This document shows, one piece after another, positions 37,181 to 45,367 of a DNA stretch of 64,000 bases (its first letter is position 1; the number at the start of each line of letters is the position of its first letter). The notes under the pieces are model-generated. The model saw nothing but the letters and a program-made list of their open reading frames with translations, was not told where the DNA came from and did no database searches. A program made the translations under genes and the position numbers. Source of the DNA: Desulfovibrio sp. 86 (GTDB lineage: Bacteria > Desulfobacterota > Desulfovibrionia > Desulfovibrionales > Desulfovibrionaceae); NCBI RefSeq assembly GCF_902702915.1, contig NZ_LR738849.1, positions 1,736,001 to 1,800,000 of the forward strand. Reading direction: 5' to 3'.

Positions 37181-38350
37181 TTATATGTATCCTGCGGTCT
37201 TCAGGATTTCACGGGCCTTCTCAAGACGGGCCACAGCCAGCTTGACCACAGGCCCGGTGCAGCCCATGGCCGCCTCGGCGTAGATGTTTTCCTTCCACAG
37301 GCAGTGTACCGCCTGCTCAAGGTCCAGCACGTCGATGCCGTGGATTTCTTCATCCGTGGGCTCGGCGGGCGGGGCCTGCACGGTTTCGGTCGGGGCCGCC
37401 CCTGCCGCCTTTTCAAAGGCGGCCAGTTCTTCGTCCAGCCCGGCGGCCCTGGCCCGGCGCAGTTCTTCGGCCACCACGGCGGGCAGATTGCCGCGTACGG
37501 CGGCGGCCGTATAGGCCAGGGCATTGGCCATGACCGGAGCGCCCGAGGCGCGGGAGACGATGCTCACCACCCGGTTCCAGCCTTCGCCCACCGAGGGGCC
37601 GTAGCCCCAGCCCGTGGTTTCGTAGGCTCCACCGGAGGTAAAGGCGCTGAAGAGCTTCATGAGTATGTTGCCCGTGAGCGTGTCCGTGACGCACACGTCC
37701 ACGGCCCCGGCCAGAAGGTCGTTGCCCCGCAGCAGCGAGCCGCCGTCGCCCCTGAGGCTCTGTCCCAGGCGCAGGTCGTAGCCGCGTTCCGCCATGCGGT
37801 TCAGCGCCCGCAGCACCTGCGGGGCCGCGTCCACATTGAGCACGCCCACAGCGGGGGAGGCCAGACCCATGGCCCTGGCCACAGCCAGGCCCAAAACGGC
37901 GTTGCGCAATAGCGCCTGTTGCCTCTGGGCCGCGCTCATGCCCGTGGTGCAGGCCACAAACATGGCCTTGCCGAGAGCAGGCGTCAGAACGCGGCCCACC
38001 GTGGCCACGCCCAGGGGGAAGGGATAGTGCAGGGCCACCGCGCCCTGGATATGACCGTCTTCCAGGGCTTTTTCCATCCCTGCAGCCAGTTCATTGCCTT
38101 CGCAGCCGGTTTCAATCCAGTCCATGCCCGCAGGCACAAGTCCCGCAGGCCGTGGCCCCACGCCGACCACGGTCAGCGAGGCGTCCTCCTTCATGGCCAC
38201 AGCGGCCGCCGAGAGGAATTCCGTATCCGAATGCTCGCCGCCTGCGGCCATGAGGCCGATGCGGCACGGCGCGCGTCCACTGCGCGCCCGCGTGACCAGA
38301 TCCTCAAGAGCCTTGCCCAGGATGGCACGCCTGTCGTTTTGACTCGCCAT
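37181..38350 (-). CDS. grdD: Glycine/sarcosine/betaine reductase component C, alpha subunit (locus 1)
   Basis: 389 residues, PlsX-like fold. With GrdC it converts the carboxymethyl-selenoether on GrdA to acetyl-enzyme and releases acetyl phosphate. Landmarks are GLMAAGGEHSDTEFLSAA near the N-terminus, VALHYPFPLGVATVGR, VDVCVTDTLTGNILMKLFSAF, TTGWGYGPSVGEGW and the terminal AAMGCTGPVVKLA. A Pro/Ala-rich linker (about 317-335) precedes the C-terminal helical part. It has an AGGAGGCAGGCGT ribosome site and starts 11 nt after grdC. The protein sequence is identical to the locus 2 copy. Confidence 0.95.
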   Translation of the reverse strand: MASQNDRRAILGKALEDLVTRARSGRAPCRIGLMAAGGEHSDTEFLSAAAVAMKEDASLTVVGVGPRPAGLVPAGMDWIETGCEGNELAAGMEKALEDGHIQGAVALHYPFPLGVATVGRVLTPALGKAMFVACTTGMSAAQRQQALLRNAVLGLAVARAMGLASPAVGVLNVDAAPQVLRALNRMAERGYDLRLGQSLRGDGGSLLRGNDLLAGAVDVCVTDTLTGNILMKLFSAFTSGGAYETTGWGYGPSVGEGWNRVVSIVSRASGAPVMANALAYTAAAVRGNLPAVVAEELRRARAAGLDEELAAFEKAAGAAPTETVQAPPAEPTDEEIHGIDVLDLEQAVHCLWKENIYAEAAMGCTGPVVKLAVARLEKAREILKTAGYI

Positions 38351-38361
38351 ACGCCTGCCTC

Positions 38362-39900
38362 CTACTGACCCTTTTGCAGGTTGGCCGCCACGTCGCTCAG
38401 GGCTGTCAGCAGCAGTTCGGTCACATCCTGCTGGCTGACGTTCTGCGCCTGTGCCGCGCTCGTGCCGGGGGCTTCCATAATAAAGGAAGCGCCGTCGGCC
38501 AGGTTGGTCAGGCGGCCCAGAAACAGGCTGCCCTTGCCTATGATCATGGCGCGCTTGATGCGGCCTTGCTTGATATCTTCAATGGCGTGGCCCACATAGG
38601 GTACGCCGGAGGGGATGTGCCCCTGGATGGGGGCAAAACCGGGCATGCCGTGTTCCGCCACAAACTTGGGAATGTCGGTCCGCTCGATCTGCCCCTTCAT
38701 GACCGCAAGGGCCGCGATCATCTTGTAGTTGGCCTCGGGCACGTTGCCCGCGCCCGCAGGCAGGGTCACTTCGGCGTTGTGCAGTTCAGGGGCGTACTTG
38801 TCCACATCCGTGAGTTTCAGACCCACGCGGGACAGGGGTTCGAAGGTCAGGGCCGAGGTGATGGCCTGGGGCGAAGCCCCCGCGCCCACCGTATGCTTGC
38901 CCAGACCTTCCAGCCGCATGACCGGGGTCTGGCCGTCGTCGGGAGTCAGCAGCAGGGCGAAGCTGCCGAGGCAGTTTTCCAGCGGCACAAAGCCCTTCTT
39001 GATATGGTCGCGGGCGTTCATGTAGAGCTTGGGCACGGAGCCGCCGCTGACCACGACCACATTGGGCCGCACGCCGCTGGCCACCATGCCTGCCGAGGTG
39101 ATGAGGGCGGCCACGGGCCCGGCGCAGAAGCCGCGCACGTCAAAACCGCTGGCATTGACGCACTCGGCTATCTCGGCCAGGGCCTTGGCCATGTTGCCGC
39201 CGCCGCGTTGCATGGCGTCGCCCACGGCTTCTTCGGAGCATTCCACCACAAAATCCACGTCAGCGGGAGCCATGCCCGCGTTCTTGATGAGGTGCAGCAG
39301 AGCCAGCACGCCGCTGGCCTTGCTGGCCAGATTTTCCAGCATGACCCCGGCTTCGAGGTTTTCATCCGTATCGTGGGCACGGCGGCAGCAGGCCACCAGG
39401 GTATTCTCAAAGTAGAGCGGCAGGGCGTGCTGTTTTTCAATGGCTTCCTGCAGCTCGGCGACGGGCTTGCCTTTCTCCAGCCGGGCCAGCTGCTTTTCGC
39501 CCATGACGGGGTTACGGGCCAGCTTTTCGGCCACTGCCGCTGCAAAGCCCTGTTCCAGCCAGATGAGGTCAAAAACGTCGCAAATATCCATAAGCCCGAT
39601 GAACTCGTCTTCGGGCATGATTTCGCCAAATTTCCCGTAGCGTTGCGGATCGCCCAGGTTGTCGATCCAGGGGGCCGGAGCCTTCTCCAGTTCGTCGAGG
39701 CTCATGCCGCCCACATAGGTTTTGTTGGGGGCGTAGGCAGCGGCCTGTTCCCAGGTCTGCGCGTGCTTGGGCAGTTCTCGCAGAAATTCCGAATCGGGCT
39801 TGGAACGGCGTTCCTGGGCGGGGGTGCCGCCATAGTGCAGGGCCAGTTCCGGCGCGAAGTTCAGGCAGTATGCGGCTGCCTTGATGCCAACAGTTGTCAT
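38362..39900 (-). CDS. grdC: Glycine/sarcosine/betaine reductase component C, beta subunit (locus 1)
   Basis: 512 residues, FabH-like condensing-enzyme fold. It forms component C with GrdD. Family features include the N-terminal KAAAYCLNFAPELALHYGGTP, MPEDEFIGLMDICD, TLVACCRRAHDTDENLEAG, FVVECSEEAVGDAMQRGGGN (site of the reactive Cys), RGFCAGPVAALI, and GKGSLFLGRLTNLADGASF near the C-terminus. A GGAGGATAGCGCC ribosome site precedes the start and is preserved despite a 125-bp insertion between trxB and this gene. The protein is identical to that of locus 2, which points to recent duplication or gene conversion. Confidence 0.95.
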   Translation of the reverse strand: MTTVGIKAAAYCLNFAPELALHYGGTPAQERRSKPDSEFLRELPKHAQTWEQAAAYAPNKTYVGGMSLDELEKAPAPWIDNLGDPQRYGKFGEIMPEDEFIGLMDICDVFDLIWLEQGFAAAVAEKLARNPVMGEKQLARLEKGKPVAELQEAIEKQHALPLYFENTLVACCRRAHDTDENLEAGVMLENLASKASGVLALLHLIKNAGMAPADVDFVVECSEEAVGDAMQRGGGNMAKALAEIAECVNASGFDVRGFCAGPVAALITSAGMVASGVRPNVVVVSGGSVPKLYMNARDHIKKGFVPLENCLGSFALLLTPDDGQTPVMRLEGLGKHTVGAGASPQAITSALTFEPLSRVGLKLTDVDKYAPELHNAEVTLPAGAGNVPEANYKMIAALAVMKGQIERTDIPKFVAEHGMPGFAPIQGHIPSGVPYVGHAIEDIKQGRIKRAMIIGKGSLFLGRLTNLADGASFIMEAPGTSAAQAQNVSQQDVTELLLTALSDVAANLQKGQ

Positions 39901-39921
39901 GGCGCTATCCTCCAGCGGCTT

Positions 39922-40048
39922 TAGAGCAGTTTACGAATGAAATGAGTTAATTGCTCTGCAAGGATTTTTCTGAAAATCCTTGCCATGAAATGCGAGTAGG
40001 CGGGCTTTTGCCTGCCGTACGCGAGCATTTCAAATGTTAAATGCTCTA
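39922..40048. repeat. GAGCA-type mobile element with demonstrable insertion (123 bp)
   Basis: The element at 39924-40046 runs GAGCAGTTTAC...AAATGCTC with TA on both sides. The corresponding place in the duplicated block (52911-52919) reads CCTTAGTGTT without it, so filled site and empty site can be compared directly: 123 bp plus one extra TA were added. Interior hairpins: GCAAGGATTTTTCTGAAAATCCTTGC and GGCGGGCTTTTGCCTGCC. It codes for no protein. Its end converted the trxB stop from TAA to TAG. Confidence 0.9.
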
Positions 40049-40960
40049 GTGTTGAAGGTAGGCATACGCCGACATGGCGGCCCGCGCCCCGTCGCCCGCT
40101 GCCGTAACCACCTGCCGCAGCGAAGTGTCGCGCACGTCGCCAGCGGCGAAAATGCCCGGCACCGAGGTTTGCAGCTTGCTGTCGGTAATGATCCAGCCAG
40201 CGGCGTCGGTTTGCAGCAGGCCGTGCAGATATTCGTCATTGGGCAGGGTGCCGATGAAGATGAACACGCCGCTCAACGGAATTTCGCGTTTTTCTTCGGT
40301 CTTTACGTTGCGCACCACGATTTTTTCCACCATGTCGCTGCCTTCAATGGATTCCAGCACGCTGTCCATGACGGGCACGATCTTGGGGTTGGCCAGGGCG
40401 TGCTCGACCACGAGTCTGTCGGCGCGGAATTCGTCACGGCGGTGGACAATGTATACCTTGGAGGCAAAGCCCGTGAGGTAGCAGGCTTCTTCAACGGCGG
40501 TGTTGCCGCCGCCGATGACGGCCACTTCGAGGTCTTCAAAAAAGGCGGCGTCGCACACGGCGCAGTAGGAAACGCCCATGCCCGTGTATTTTTTTTCGCC
40601 GGGGCAGCCCTGCTTGCGAAAATAGGCCCCGCTGGCCACGATGACGGCCTTGGCGGCGATTTCGCTGCCGTCCTTGAGGGTGATGACTTTCTCTTCGCCG
40701 CGCACCTCAAGCTTCTGCACCGAGGCTGACCTGAATTCCGCCTTGAAAAATTCCGCATGGGCGCGAAAGGCGTCGGCCAGACCTGTACCCGTGCCGTCAA
40801 GGATGCCGGGATAGTTCTCCACCCTGCTGGTGGTCAGTATCTGCCCACCGGGGCGGCCTTTTTCCAGCACAAGAGTGTCAAGACCGGCGCGCTTGCCGTA
40901 GATGGCGGCGGAAAGTCCCGCCGGGCCAGCGCCGATGATGACCAGTTCACGTTTTTCCAT
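40046..40960 (-). CDS. trxB: Thioredoxin reductase of the glycine reductase system (locus 1)
   Basis: 304 residues from ATG 40960 (MEKRELVIIGAGPAGL). The FAD-binding GAGPAG is near residue 10, the redox-active CAVC at 133-136, and the NADPH-binding GGGNTA near 151. GIFAAGDVRD closes the FAD site. It passes electrons from NADPH to TrxA and so to GrdA. It is the first gene of the leftward locus 1 operon. It differs from the locus 2 copy mainly in two patches (RGEEKV/RGDQKI and QTDAAG/VTDSSG). A -24/-12 promoter lies at 41156-41141. Confidence 0.94.
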   Translation of the reverse strand: MEKRELVIIGAGPAGLSAAIYGKRAGLDTLVLEKGRPGGQILTTSRVENYPGILDGTGTGLADAFRAHAEFFKAEFRSASVQKLEVRGEEKVITLKDGSEIAAKAVIVASGAYFRKQGCPGEKKYTGMGVSYCAVCDAAFFEDLEVAVIGGGNTAVEEACYLTGFASKVYIVHRRDEFRADRLVVEHALANPKIVPVMDSVLESIEGSDMVEKIVVRNVKTEEKREIPLSGVFIFIGTLPNDEYLHGLLQTDAAGWIITDSKLQTSVPGIFAAGDVRDTSLRQVVTAAGDGARAAMSAYAYLQH

Positions 40961-41140
40961 GAAAAGATCCTCGTGTTCGGTAACATGGTGAGGGCGTGTG
41001 CGGCGATGACCGCAACACACGCTTTACCACCGCACACGGACGGCAAAAGGGTGGGAGAGTGCGCAATGGCGTACAGGCCACCGCCAGATAGGCGGGGTGC
41101 GCATGCTGAGGAGTATATGATCGTGTCGTATGTTGATGGA

Positions 41141-41156
41141 AGCAAAATGTGTGCCT
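41141..41156 (-). promoter_or_regulatory. Sigma-54 (-24/-12) promoter of the leftward locus 1 operon
   Basis: On the minus strand AGGCACA-CATT-TTGCT, matching the consensus TGGCAC(R)-N4-TTGCW with GG and GC separated by exactly 10 nt. It lies about 180 bp upstream of trxB and 180 bp from the divergent sigma-54 activator gene. Possible activator sites upstream: GTCAA-N9-TTGAC in the AT-rich segment 41230-41290. Confidence 0.7.
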
Positions 41157-41339
41157 GTACGCATGCAGGGATGGAAAAATGAAAAAGCAGCGCGTCAGGC
41201 GCAATTGCAGTGGCAAAATTCTTATGAACATTTTTTGTCAACACAGTTTTTTGACTAAACACACAAAAATTTTTATATAAACAAAAAATGCCAATGTGCT
41301 TCCTGTGCAACTTCGTCCAAAACATCCCAAGGGGCGGCC

Positions 41340-42953
41340 ATGCTGGATACCATTTTGAAGGGGTGCACCGATCTTTCACAGCTTTTGGACTTTTTTCGCC
41401 TGATTTTTGACGTCAATTTGATTGGGATTACCATTGTTCGGGAAGATGGTGTTATCATTTACTATAATGATGCCCAGGCACGAATTGACGGACTTTCGCC
41501 GCAGGACGCCCTCGGTAAGCAGATATGCGACGTTTATCGCTTCACGCCAGAGGACAGTCCTACCATGCGGGCGCTCCACACCGGCTCTCCAATTTTCGAC
41601 AGTGTGCATCTGTATCGTACCCGACGCGGCAAACTGGTTAATTCTTCCAACAGTATTTATCCGCTGTGGAACAACGGCGTCCTTCTGGGGGCGATCTGCT
41701 TTATCCAGAGGTATCCCTGTATCGGCCTGCAGTCGGAGGGATGGGGCCCCGAGGCAGCGGATGGGATGGGGGATGCCCCTGATTGCAGGAAGGAACAAGA
41801 AAAAAGGCATTATACATTTGAATCCCTGATCGGCGAAAGCCACGCGCTGCTGGAGGTCGCTTCGCTGGCAAAGAAGGTTTCCACCAAGTCTTCTTCTGTC
41901 ATGCTGATAGGCGAAACCGGCGTGGGCAAGGAGATATTCGCCCAAGCCATACATTACGCAAGCCCACGCCAGGCAAAGCCCTACACGGCCATAAACTGCT
42001 CAGCCGTGCCGGAAACGCTGCTTGAGGGCATCCTTTTTGGCACCGTCAAGGGCGCGTTTACCGGCGCCGTGAACCGGGTGGGCCTGTTTGAAGCCACGAA
42101 TGGAGGCACCCTGTATCTTGATGAAGTCGATTCAATGCCTGTGTCCTTACAGAACAAACTGCTCCGGGTTCTCCAGGAGCGCATGGTACGCCGGGTAGGA
42201 GAAGAGCATGAGCGCCCCATAGACGTGCGCATCATCAGTTCCGTCTGTAAAAATCCCACGGCTCTTATTGAAGATGGCCACTTGCGCCAGGATTTTTATT
42301 ATCGGCTTGGCGTGGTCAAGATCATGATTCCTCCTCTTCGCTTCCGGATGGAAGATATTCACCCCTTGGTGCAGCATTTTATGCGGTTTCACAGCGGCAG
42401 GCTGGGGGTGCCCCAACCCCTGGTCACTCCAGAGGCCATGTCCGTACTCTACGCCCACAATTGGCCAGGAAATGTACGCGAACTGGAGCATGTCATAGAG
42501 GCCAGCCTGGTTCTGGTTGACCCTGGTGATAATCTTGAGTCATGGCACCTTTATGATGCTGTGCCGGAGCTCGCCTCTTCATCGCCGCCACTGTCAGCCA
42601 CAACGCCATGGCTGGCAGTTCAGGGCGCTGCCCGTGAAACGGCGCCCGGTTCCGGTCGCGCCGCGCCTTCAGAACGGCCGCCCTCGTTCGCGGAACCTTG
42701 CGCCTCCGCTCCTTCCACAACACATCCTCAGATGACCGCAACCGCGACGGCCGATACGGCGCGTGAAGCCGGTTCAAGCCTGCCGCGACAGACCATGGAC
42801 ATTGAAGAGACCGCCATCAAGAAAGCCCTTGCAACCTCGGCGGGCAATGTTGCCATGGCCGCTCGACTTTTGGGAATATCTCCGCAGCTTTTGCATTATA
42901 AAATCAAGAAATACGCAATCAGCAGGCAGGCCTTTCTGCCAAAGCAGTATTAA
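41340..42953 (+). CDS. Sigma-54-dependent PAS-AAA+-Fis transcriptional activator
   Basis: 537 residues, with AAGGGGCGGCC ribosome site. A PAS domain covers about 15-122 (GITIVREDGVIIYYNDAQARI, ending GVLLGAICFIQRY). The AAA+ domain follows: Walker A GETGVGKE (191-198), the sigma-54-contacting GAFTGA (238-243), Walker B-type GTLYLDEVDS (256-265), R-finger region and a WPGNVRELEHVIE motif. A Pro/Ala-rich linker leads to a Fis-type helix-turn-helix at about 500-530 (AGNVAMAARLLGISPQLLHYKI). It sits between two divergent grd half-operons, each with a -24/-12 promoter, so it very probably activates both. The PAS ligand is unknown; a Grd substrate is the obvious guess. Confidence 0.93.
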   Translation: MLDTILKGCTDLSQLLDFFRLIFDVNLIGITIVREDGVIIYYNDAQARIDGLSPQDALGKQICDVYRFTPEDSPTMRALHTGSPIFDSVHLYRTRRGKLVNSSNSIYPLWNNGVLLGAICFIQRYPCIGLQSEGWGPEAADGMGDAPDCRKEQEKRHYTFESLIGESHALLEVASLAKKVSTKSSSVMLIGETGVGKEIFAQAIHYASPRQAKPYTAINCSAVPETLLEGILFGTVKGAFTGAVNRVGLFEATNGGTLYLDEVDSMPVSLQNKLLRVLQERMVRRVGEEHERPIDVRIISSVCKNPTALIEDGHLRQDFYYRLGVVKIMIPPLRFRMEDIHPLVQHFMRFHSGRLGVPQPLVTPEAMSVLYAHNWPGNVRELEHVIEASLVLVDPGDNLESWHLYDAVPELASSSPPLSATTPWLAVQGAARETAPGSGRAAPSERPPSFAEPCASAPSTTHPQMTATATADTAREAGSSLPRQTMDIEETAIKKALATSAGNVAMAARLLGISPQLLHYKIKKYAISRQAFLPKQY

Positions 42954-43279
42954 TTCAGGTTGATTTTTACGTAGATGTTCGCAAAAGGGCAAAACAACAC
43001 GCGCATGTGAACAGCACAATAATGACGGGGTATTAGCGGCGATGTCGCAGCCACGGTCCTGTGGCGCGGCGACTGGCGGCCCGTCGGGCCTTCCCTGCGA
43101 GCGCGAAACTGTCAGGCACGAAAGTTACCCAGGAAATGCTCCCTATTGAGCAGTGCTCTTCCCACCTTCCCGCGTTCCCGCTTTTCCGTCCCCCTGCTCC
43201 CCCTGCCCCCTGCCGCACTTCAGCCATGCGCTGCAATGACGGCAAACGCCACCGCCGATGTACGCAAATTTTTTCAAGC

Positions 43280-43316
43280 ACACAGTATTTTTTGTGAACA
43301 GAAAAAATATTGTGTG
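43280..43316. promoter_or_regulatory. AT-rich palindrome, candidate activator binding site
   Basis: ACACAGTATTTTTT-GTGAACAG-AAAAAATATTGTGTG is a long inverted repeat about 240-275 bp upstream of the +strand -24/-12 promoter, the normal distance for a sigma-54 activator site. A related ACACAGTTTTTTG occurs at 41240-41254 beside the other promoter. The rest of 42954-43480 has no gene I can support. Confidence 0.5.
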
Positions 43317-43487
43317 ATTGAAAAATGCGCAGAGCCGTCTGGCATCTTCACTTGGTTAACCAACTATAACATTTTCGCATCGAGAATATTCATTCTCAAT
43401 GCTTCCAAGACGCCCGCTTCGGCGCGTAACCGCGCAAATAAATTGCGCTTGCGCCTCCGCAGCGGGCCTCTGCCCACGCAGCCGCCA

Positions 43488-43512
43488 GAGCAATTTCAAA
43501 GCGAAATTGCTC
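43488..43512. repeat. Minimal GAGCA-type palindrome (25 bp)
   Basis: GAGCAATTTC-AAAGC-GAAATTGCTC, a perfect inverted repeat of the element ends. It lies just before the -24/-12 promoter and is not flanked by TA. Confidence 0.5.
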
Positions 43513-43555
43513 TGGAAAAACAGTCTCTATTTTTTTTCAGCGAGGGGATTTTTTC

Positions 43556-43571
43556 TGGCATGCTGTTTGCT
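43556..43571 (+). promoter_or_regulatory. Sigma-54 (-24/-12) promoter of grdE-grdB-grdX (locus 1)
   Basis: TGGCATG-CTGT-TTGCT matches the -24/-12 consensus at all key positions, with exactly 10 nt between GG and GC. The next gene on this strand is grdE at 44074, so the transcript would have a leader of about 490 nt. Confidence 0.8.
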
Positions 43572-43879
43572 CTTCTTTTCACAGGCACAGATACACTTGC
43601 AGCTACCAGGAAAATCCCATGCGAAAGCCAGCCCTTCATATACCCGGCTACCGGTCGCTTTCCAGCAACACATGCCATGTGCGTACGCGGCTTTTCGCCT
43701 CTCTTGACCCTCTCTGGAGCAGCACAGAGCCATCCTCGCATTCCTGAGTCACAGAGCGTGCGCGTCCGGGGGACGCACTCCGTCAAAACCTTACCCTCTC
43801 CCTCTTTTTGAGAACGCCCTGGGGCGGAAATAGTACGAATGCCCGTTGTCTTTTCGGGCAGAACATATGTTCAGCAGCT

Positions 43880-43937
43880 ACCCCAAAAAACGGCATGACC
43901 GCGTGGTGCGCCACACGGTCATGCCGTTTTTTGGGGT
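43880..43937. terminator. Long hairpin in the grdE leader
   Basis: ACCCCAAAAAACGGCATGACCG-(loop)-CGGTCATGCCGTTTTTTGGGGT is a perfect 22-bp stem with a T-run in its descending arm. Positioned between the -24/-12 promoter and grdE, it would act as a leader terminator or attenuator unless transcription is antiterminated. Alternatively it is a mobile terminator-like repeat or a remnant from a lost upstream gene. Confidence 0.6.
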
Positions 43938-44073
43938 CTAGTCGCGTGACTGATGCCGGGGCTTTGCCTCGCGCCTTTTTCACGCTCACCGTTCACCGAC
44001 GGATAAGGAGGGCGAGAGAACGCTGAGATCGTGATCGTATGTCGTGTTCTGTAACCGCAAATGGAGGAACCAG

Positions 44074-45357
44074 ATGAAACTGGAACTGCACAAGATCGCC
44101 GTCAAAGACGCGCAATGGGGCGACAAGACCCATGCGGACGGTGGGGTGCTCTATGTAAATAAGGAAGAGGCCCTTGCTGTTGTCCTGCAGGAAAGTCAGT
44201 TCGTCACGGCCGAGCTGGACATCGCCCGGCCGGGAGAAAGCGTGCGCATCATCCCTGTGAAGGACGTGATCGAGCCGCGCGTGAAGATGGACGGCAACGG
44301 GTATTTTCCGGGCTATTGCGCACCCATGTCCAGAGCGGGAGAAGGCGCTACCCTGGTGCTTGATGGCGCAGCGGTAGTGACTTGCGGTCCTATCGTGGCC
44401 TTTCAGGAAGGTATGATTGATATGTCCGGCCCTGTGGCGGAGTACACGCCTTTTTCGAAAACCATCAACATTGTCATGAATGTTGAACCCGTGGAAGGCA
44501 TTGACCCTCACGAATATGAAGAGGCCCTTCGTAAAACCGGGCTGCGGCTCAGCGTATATCTGGCCAAGGAGTGCCTGGGCACAAAGGCTGACTCCATAGA
44601 AGTGTATGAAAAGCGCTCTGTGGTTGAAGAGAGCGCCAAATATCCCGACTTGCCCAAGGTCCTGTATATATGCATGTCCATCACGCAAGGCCTGCTTCAT
44701 GACACGTACGTGTATGCCTCGGATTTGCGCCCCTCCCTGCCGACCCTGCTGCATCCCAACGAAGTCCTGGACGGCGCCGTGGTGTCCGGCAACTGCGTGT
44801 CCGCGTGCGACAAAAATACCACCTATCATCATGTTCACAACCCGGTAGTCACCGAGCTGTATGCGCGGCACGGCAAGGAAATCAACTTCCTTGGCATGGT
44901 GCCTGCCGTTGAAAGCACCATTCTTGCGGGCAAGCAGCGCGCGGCAATGATGAACCTGACCCTGTCCAAGGAACTCGGCGCCAACGCGGTGATCATCACC
45001 GAAGAGGGCTACGGCAACCCTGACACGGATTTTTGCCTTAATGCCAAGCTGCATGAAGACGCGGGCATCGTGGCCATTGTCATTTCCGACGAGGCCGCCG
45101 GCATCGACGGCAAGAGTCAGAGCACTGCGGACGCCACCCCCGAACTTGTGTCCTTTGTATCGACCGGCAACGTCAATGAAATGCTTGAAGTGCCCAGCAT
45201 GCAGAAAGTTATCGGCGACGCCCGGGCCATAGCCAATCTTTCCGGCGGCGCCGCTGAGAGCCTGCGCCCGGACGGTTCTATGTACATCGAGTTGCAGGCC
45301 ATCATTGCCTCCACTTGCGAAATCGGATTCAGCCGCAACAGTTGCGAGTGGATATAG
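44074..45357 (+). CDS. Grd substrate-specific component B, pyruvoyl-forming proprotein (GrdE/G/I type, locus 1)
   Basis: 427 residues from ATG 44074 (ATGGAGGAACCAG site). Component B binds the amine substrate; this subunit is cleaved between Asn240 and Cys241 in VVSGNCVSACDKN to create the pyruvoyl group that forms a Schiff base with it. Other family landmarks are IIPVKDVIEPRVKMDG, GPVAEYTPFSK, TQGLLHDTYVYASD and ITEEGYGNPDTDF. It is clearly diverged from the locus 2 homologue (MKLELH start and NCVSACDKN shared, much of the rest different). It may therefore accept sarcosine, betaine or another substrate; I leave out a definite symbol. grdB follows after 10 nt. Confidence 0.9.
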   Translation: MKLELHKIAVKDAQWGDKTHADGGVLYVNKEEALAVVLQESQFVTAELDIARPGESVRIIPVKDVIEPRVKMDGNGYFPGYCAPMSRAGEGATLVLDGAAVVTCGPIVAFQEGMIDMSGPVAEYTPFSKTINIVMNVEPVEGIDPHEYEEALRKTGLRLSVYLAKECLGTKADSIEVYEKRSVVEESAKYPDLPKVLYICMSITQGLLHDTYVYASDLRPSLPTLLHPNEVLDGAVVSGNCVSACDKNTTYHHVHNPVVTELYARHGKEINFLGMVPAVESTILAGKQRAAMMNLTLSKELGANAVIITEEGYGNPDTDFCLNAKLHEDAGIVAIVISDEAAGIDGKSQSTADATPELVSFVSTGNVNEMLEVPSMQKVIGDARAIANLSGGAAESLRPDGSMYIELQAIIASTCEIGFSRNSCEWI

Positions 45358-45367
45358 GGAGGATACG

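Larger units (their letters stand above)
36188..40957. repeat. Direct duplication, copy 1 (grdA-trxA-grdD-grdC-trxB)
   Basis: This block is repeated at 49181-53825. From grdA through grdC the offset is a constant 12,993 bp; past grdC it drops to 12,868 bp because copy 1 contains a 125-bp insertion (39922-40046). GrdC and GrdD proteins are identical between copies, TrxA differs at two residues, and TrxB at a few. Similarity ends inside the trxB start. Confidence 0.95.

Noticed and set aside
38374..39924. Plus-strand 516-codon frame (and its copy at 51367-52917)
   Set aside because: It is the antisense of grdC, His/Gly-rich in composition, with no motif. grdC itself has full family similarity.
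43146..43811. Plus-strand 221-codon frame upstream of grdE
   Set aside because: It spans the palindrome, the minimal GAGCA element and the sigma-54 promoter; no ribosome site or protein motifs.
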